A stretch of DNA of 54,335 bases from Solobacterium sp. Its GTDB lineage: Bacteria; Bacillota_I; Bacilli_A; Erysipelotrichales; Erysipelotrichaceae. Both the position numbers and the translations under genes were made by a program. Each line of letters starts with the position of its first letter. Position 1 is the first letter of the stretch. Of the stretch, positions 50,665 through 54,335 are shown in pieces. The stretch is from NCBI GenBank assembly GCA_017469355.1, contig JAFUGM010000048.1, positions 1-54,335 on the forward strand, read 5' to 3'. The notes under the pieces are model-generated. The model saw only the letters and a list, made by a program, of their open reading frames with translations. It did no database searches and was not told the origin of the DNA.

Positions 50665-51858
50665 CTATTCATCGATTTCTTCACGATAAGTATCCCAATC
50701 TAATTCTGCCTCAGGAGTTGGAGATGCAGGTTCCTCAGGATAAGGCTCTACATACGAATCGGGTTCAGCAGAAGGCTCAGGTGACGGTTCATGAATGGGA
50801 TCAGGGGAAGGTTCAGCTGGTGGTTCAGGTAATGGCCAGTAATACGATCCAAGTTCGAGATCTTCGATATGAAAATAGTAAGGAGTAATATATTCATTCA
50901 ACGGATTAGCAGTAATTGCTAAGTCAATATTGTCAATGTGATCTCCATCACAAAAATCTGGCACTTTAAAAGTAATCGATGTTTCAGAAGTTGTAGTATT
51001 CACATAATCCCCAATAACAACCGTATAATCCTTAATCCCTGTAGTCCCTGTCCATGATAGTGTCGCATACCCATCTTCGACCTCCAGGCCATGATATCCG
51101 TAAGAATAATTAACTGAAACATAAGTGTTTTTTGTCACTTTAATCGGTGCAACTACAGATACAGGTGATAAGGGATCACTGTATGGATAGGCTGTGATCG
51201 TCAGCTCATAATCACCTTCAGGATAGTCAGTGTAATTTAAATACCCATTAGGAACATTATTCCCATCAAGTTTAAGTTCATAGTATGCAACTTTGGGGTT
51301 CTCATCCCACAAGGGTTTCCAGGTTTCGATCCCTGTCTTAACTGATATATTTGTTGGAACATCAATTGGATCACCATCAATCTTGATCAGGCGATAGCCT
51401 GTTCCAACTCCATCAAGAAGCAATTCTCCGGATTCTGAAACAGTGACAATCGTTCCATCTTTCCCGTCCTTGCCATCTTTACCATCAATTCCATTCTTAC
51501 CTGCAGGGCCGGTATCGCCTTTGTCTCCCTTATCTCCTTTGTCGCCCTTAGGACCTGGGATACCCTGAGGCCCCGGAATACCCTGGGGACCTTGCTGGCC
51601 ATTGGAACCATTGATTCCATTACGACCATCGATTCCGTCTTTACCGTCTCTCCCATCAATGCCATTTCTACCATCTGCCCCAGTTGAAAGGTTAAGATCG
51701 TTTATAGATTGAATCTCTTCTACAGATGCAATTGACTGCCAGTTCCCCTGTTCATCCTGATATTGAAGAATGCCATTACTGACACGTGTTTCTCCAGCTG
51801 ATGAAGCACATCCTCCTAGCAGTAAAAGGCTTAATGCCATACATAATTGTTTTCTCAT
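50665..51858 (-). CDS. collagen-like surface lipoprotein
   Basis: 397 aa. Lipobox LLGGC (Cys at residue 17), a short stalk, then 25 uninterrupted Gly-X-Y triplets at about residues 60-135 (for example GPQGIPGPQGIPGPKGDKGD), rich in Pro at X and charged Lys-Asp pairs that stabilise a triple helix. Residues about 165-335 look like two Fn3/Ig-type beta domains (YYELKLDG, YELTITAYPY, ATLSWTGTTG), followed by a Pro/Glu/Ser-rich tail (EPSPEPSAEPDSYVEPYPEE). Probably trimeric and outward facing; adhesion is plausible but inferred. AAGAGG precedes the ATG. Confidence 0.9.
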   Translation of the reverse strand: MRKQLCMALSLLLLGGCASSAGETRVSNGILQYQDEQGNWQSIASVEEIQSINDLNLSTGADGRNGIDGRDGKDGIDGRNGINGSNGQQGPQGIPGPQGIPGPKGDKGDKGDKGDTGPAGKNGIDGKDGKDGKDGTIVTVSESGELLLDGVGTGYRLIKIDGDPIDVPTNISVKTGIETWKPLWDENPKVAYYELKLDGNNVPNGYLNYTDYPEGDYELTITAYPYSDPLSPVSVVAPIKVTKNTYVSVNYSYGYHGLEVEDGYATLSWTGTTGIKDYTVVIGDYVNTTTSETSITFKVPDFCDGDHIDNIDLAITANPLNEYITPYYFHIEDLELGSYYWPLPEPPAEPSPDPIHEPSPEPSAEPDSYVEPYPEEPASPTPEAELDWDTYREEIDE

Positions 51859-51947
51859 TGCGGGTTCCTCTTATATGGCTCAATTGTAGTTAATTTGAAA
51901 ACTCAAAAATCACGGAAATATACAGATCCCACAGTTACGATCATTAT

Positions 51948-51979
51948 TAAAAAAACGCACCTGATTCTTCTTCGGTGCG
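51948..51979 (-). terminator. terminator of the Asp23 gene
   Basis: Minus-strand CGCACC / GGTGCG stem with a 12-nt loop followed by seven T. Confidence 0.9.
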
Positions 51980-52006
51980 CTCCCCTTTATTCATTTCCGA
52001 AATCAC

Positions 52007-52330
52007 TCAGATATCAAAGCCAGTGACGTTGATACGAACTTCACTGGGCTTATAGCCGGTCATGAATGTAATGTTGTCATAGATTCTGGACTGCGCCAGA
52101 CCACAGACATCATTCACATTCGCTCCGTATGTAACACGGACATCAGCTTCAACCTTCAGCTGATTGTCTTCGATCTTTACGGATACCGGTTTCTTCTGGA
52201 GTGTTTTTCCGGAAGGAATGACAATATGTTCAATCTCCTGCATGGTGATTTCCGCAATTACCTGAAATACCGACTTATTAATTGCGATTACACCGGAACT
52301 CTGATCTTCCTTTAATACGACATAATCCAT
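52007..52330 (-). CDS. Asp23/Gls24-family envelope stress protein
   Basis: 107 aa. The family start GVIAINKSVFQVIAEITMQE and LKVEADVRVTYGANVNDVCG match Asp23/DUF322 proteins, which sit at the membrane through partners and respond to alkaline or envelope stress. AGAGGT precedes the ATG. It lies 45 bp after the RelA/SpoT-domain gene, on the same strand. Confidence 0.88.
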   Translation of the reverse strand: MDYVVLKEDQSSGVIAINKSVFQVIAEITMQEIEHIVIPSGKTLQKKPVSVKIEDNQLKVEADVRVTYGANVNDVCGLAQSRIYDNITFMTGYKPSEVRINVTGFDI

Positions 52331-52375
52331 TTCTGTTACCTCTTAACGTTTTCCATTATAGCGCAAATAGCACAT

Positions 52376-53761
52376 TTACGCCTTCTGTTTACGAAGCCGG
52401 ATTCGAATCTCCCGGATCATCTTCATACCTAGTTTTTCCTGTTCCGCGCGATATTCTTCATAGTCTGGAAAAGATGCTTCAATCTGTTCGACATAGGTCC
52501 AGAAGTAATTCATGATATCAAGAAGATAAGCTTCATGAATCATATGGATAGACTCCGAACTGGCCATACCACGGGCAAGACATGCCTTCAGGTAATCACG
52601 GGTTTCTTCTGCTTCTGTTTCACTCCATGCGCTGAAACGTTCCGAATACCATTTTGGCTGAATCAGCAGCGAACCAATCACAGAGGTAAACCGCAGAATA
52701 TCCGCATGCACATCTCCGCTTTGAAGTGCAGAGAGAATGGTGAAGAACGCATGCCACTCAAAGTCAACATTCATGACGCTGAGGAAGTACTCCGAAAGTA
52801 CCTGTTCGAATGGATCCCCCGTAGTATAGGTATTTGTAACTACAAGCTGTTCACGGAAATCCAGAGGATTTTCCTTCAGTTCGGTAAGCGCCTCCAGGAA
52901 CTCAATCATCTTCACTTCGTTATGAGAACAGCGAAGGAATTCTGTAATGTAGAAATACTGTGCCAGCATTTCTGAATCGGCCTTAAAGCTCGTAGAGAAG
53001 CCAACCGATTCCTTCATCTTATGAATCAGGAGTTCATTTAATGAAGAAGAAACCATGGATTTAAAGGTTCTCTCATCCATACCGATTCTGGCTTCACGGC
53101 TTTCCATCAACATTTCCGTATATACGGTTTCAAGCTGATGATCCACAACATCCAGACTGTCACGGATGGAACTCAACATCTTCTTCATGAAGCGGTCATT
53201 CCATACCATGTCAGGATTCTTATATACCACCTCATGTTCAATTTCACTCCAGAACCGATGGACCAGAGATTTGATCTGCAGCTCGAAGTTAATATAGCGA
53301 TTATTGAACCGGTATTTCCCATCCAGGCGGTAAATCGCAAATCCATTGCGCTGTAACTGCGGTTGTGCCATACCGAGGTTCAGAAGAATATCTGGATTAG
53401 AAAGACTGATTGCCAGTCCATCTTCATTAAGTTCACTGAACTCTCGGAAGATCCGCTCATAGATCTCCGTTTCATTCCGAATGAACCGGCATTCCATCGT
53501 TATTCCAACTAAATCACTGAGTTGTGATAACGCATCTTCTGGTGTTTCACAATCCAGATACAGCTTGTTTCGAAGCAGTTTCTCTCGAAAACTCTCCCGG
53601 GATTTTACCCGGGAGTACACTTGTACGAGATCGGCTCCCATGGATTCAGACAGGGTCTGAAAATACTGACGGAGTACCGTTTCCGAATACTCAAAGGCAG
53701 CCGCATGCAGCTGATAATAGTCGGATGCTTCTTCAATAAAACGAAACAGCTCCAATTCCAT
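52376..53761 (-). CDS. divergent RelA/SpoT-domain protein with long C-terminal extension
   Basis: 461 aa. Residues about 40-190 match the (p)ppGpp synthetase fold: VYSRVKSRESFREKLLR, LSDLVGITMECRF with the catalytic Asp, and FELQIKSLVHRFWSEIEHEV with the catalytic Glu. The acceptor-binding loop, normally NGYRSLH, reads NGFAIYRL and so lacks the usual Tyr and His. About 270 helical residues follow without a known domain. It may make (p)ppGpp or a related nucleotide, or be an inactive sensor. AGGAGA precedes the ATG. Confidence 0.8.
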   Translation of the reverse strand: MELELFRFIEEASDYYQLHAAAFEYSETVLRQYFQTLSESMGADLVQVYSRVKSRESFREKLLRNKLYLDCETPEDALSQLSDLVGITMECRFIRNETEIYERIFREFSELNEDGLAISLSNPDILLNLGMAQPQLQRNGFAIYRLDGKYRFNNRYINFELQIKSLVHRFWSEIEHEVVYKNPDMVWNDRFMKKMLSSIRDSLDVVDHQLETVYTEMLMESREARIGMDERTFKSMVSSSLNELLIHKMKESVGFSTSFKADSEMLAQYFYITEFLRCSHNEVKMIEFLEALTELKENPLDFREQLVVTNTYTTGDPFEQVLSEYFLSVMNVDFEWHAFFTILSALQSGDVHADILRFTSVIGSLLIQPKWYSERFSAWSETEAEETRDYLKACLARGMASSESIHMIHEAYLLDIMNYFWTYVEQIEASFPDYEEYRAEQEKLGMKMIREIRIRLRKQKA

Positions 53762-53773
53762 AGTGTTCTCCTG

Positions 53774-54335
53774 TTAACGTATCCGAAATGCTTTCGGATA
53801 GTGGTTTTTCAAAATCGTGCCATCGCTTTTCACAAGGCCAGCCCGCATTCCCTGAACCGTAACCGCATTCCATCCCTTTGTACTTTCCTTGCGCAGTGTT
53901 TCGCCTTTGCGGTAATGAAGAAACTCTTCTTCCGTTAATTCCACCGTCGGAATAAATCCTGCATAAGCAGATAATGCCAGCGCATGGGAGGGCTCAAATC
54001 GATGATTGCGATAGGTCCCAAGGAAGGCCTGATGGCGGATCAGATGAAGTCCCCGGCACTCAATAAACGGTGATGTCCCACCATAGACACGTTCTCCCTG
54101 AACATAAAGATATGGGAAGTTCTTTGTACAGTGTTCGTTGAGAAACGACAGGACATCACTCGGAAGCTTCGCAGAGTTTAAAAGCGCGGGTTTACTTCCT
54201 TCTCTGTCAGATTCCTCTTTCCTGAATTTCGCCGCAAACTGCCCTTCGCCCCCATCCATAGGATAAATACGCCTTGTAAAAGAAGTATGCCCTTCCAGTT
54301 CTACTCCTGGCCGCCCTCCTGCTGCCTCAATTGAA
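53774..54335 (-). CDS. RsmB/RsmF-type rRNA cytosine-5 methyltransferase, N-terminus outside window
   Basis: 187 codons visible; the open frame continues past the right edge. At the edge it reads TRRIYPMDGGEGQF, the end of the NOL1/NOP2/Sun methyltransferase domain (normally R-x-x-P-H/M-x-x-x-x-EGFF). A C-terminal PUA-like domain follows (LHLIRHQAFLGTYRNHRFEP, AYAGFIPTVELTEEEFLHYR, then GWNAVTVQGMRAGLVK), as in RsmF. These enzymes methylate cytosines in 16S rRNA. The catalytic Cys lie outside the window. It is 12 bp upstream of the RelA/SpoT-domain gene. Confidence 0.85.
   Translation of the reverse strand, partial: SIEAAGGRPGVELEGHTSFTRRIYPMDGGEGQFAAKFRKEESDREGSKPALLNSAKLPSDVLSFLNEHCTKNFPYLYVQGERVYGGTSPFIECRGLHLIRHQAFLGTYRNHRFEPSHALALSAYAGFIPTVELTEEEFLHYRKGETLRKESTKGWNAVTVQGMRAGLVKSDGTILKNHYPKAFRIR

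Noticed and set aside
50634-50888. Plus-strand open frame of 84 codons after the HD gene
   Set aside because: It is the antisense of the Pro/Glu-rich tail of the collagen-like lipoprotein; low-complexity sequence leaves several frames open. No ribosome site.
51480-51680. Regularly spaced repeats that could look like a CRISPR-type array
   Set aside because: They are the 9-nt periodic codons of the Gly-X-Y collagen region, within one continuous reading frame.
1-54335. Prophage, transposon, integron or defence-system genes
   Set aside because: Every sizeable frame on both strands was considered; none encodes a transposase, integrase, restriction, toxin-antitoxin or Cas protein I can recognise, and gene order is housekeeping.

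Overview
The window looks like chromosome from a low-to-mid GC Firmicute (Bacillota). The gene content (HU, MscL, IreB, YlxM, RecD2, Spx, ComEA/ComEC, a ComK-like protein, a T-box on alaS, an L20-type leader on infC) and a short SMC of about 980 residues, a length also seen in Mollicutes, suggest an Erysipelotrichia-like bacterium. That placement is an inference. The code is standard (TGA is used as stop). Almost everything is housekeeping and most genes lie on the minus strand in tightly overlapping operons. I see no transposase, phage gene or CRISPR array.

Layout, left to right. 1-1158: a PurF-like amidophosphoribosyltransferase without the catalytic N-terminal Cys. 1255-3119: a small beta-rich protein, a membrane-anchored ComEC-type metallo-hydrolase and HU. 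3265-9647: an smc-ftsY-ylxM-ackA-nrnA operon. 9768-16690: greA-comEA-comEC-holA-deoxyinosine glycosylase-U32-mscL. 16771-19913: ireB-ruvX-yrzB-mltG-nudix-udk, a classic Firmicute order. 20005-21025: a family 2 glycosyltransferase broken by a run of nine G, sitting between alaS and ireB. 21140-24018: alaS with a T-box leader. 24091-27018: a TrpXYZ-like ABC importer on the plus strand. 27140-30881: a small coiled protein, recD2 and mnmA. 30936-32826: mgtE-spx with an overlapping leader ORF. 32945-38833: a ten-gene operon (isochorismatase family, DUF554, HD, rdgB, lit-like, trmL, small membrane protein, RidA-like, ComK-like, YitT). 38958-48537: tRNA-Gln(CUG), AraC regulator, SDR, gltX, two Fem-type ligases, a beta-propeller HD-GYP sensor, a FeoA-like protein and tRNA-Glu(CUC). 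48580-54335: rplT-rpmI-infC with leader, an HD protein, a collagen-like lipoprotein, an Asp23 protein, a divergent RelA/SpoT-domain protein and the 3' part of an rRNA methylase.

The most interesting signals are these: (1) the poly-G glycosyltransferase, which is restored to one 339-codon frame by removing a single G and is therefore a strong phase-variation candidate (or an assembly error); (2) four genes whose ATG lies only 6-8 nt after a good -10 box and has no Shine-Dalgarno, three of them directly after the terminator of the upstream gene, suggesting a leaderless promoter class; (3) a 41-codon leader ORF with its own ribosome site that overlaps the start of mgtE out of frame; (4) a ComK-like factor hidden in a housekeeping operon and overlapping a RidA-like gene with a Cys-rich tail; (5) an 11-bp perfect inverted repeat next to the ribosome site of an unknown gene.

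Limits: all calls come from reading sequence and motifs; no search or folding was run. Start codons were chosen from ribosome-binding sites and overlaps. Regulatory sites are pattern matches.
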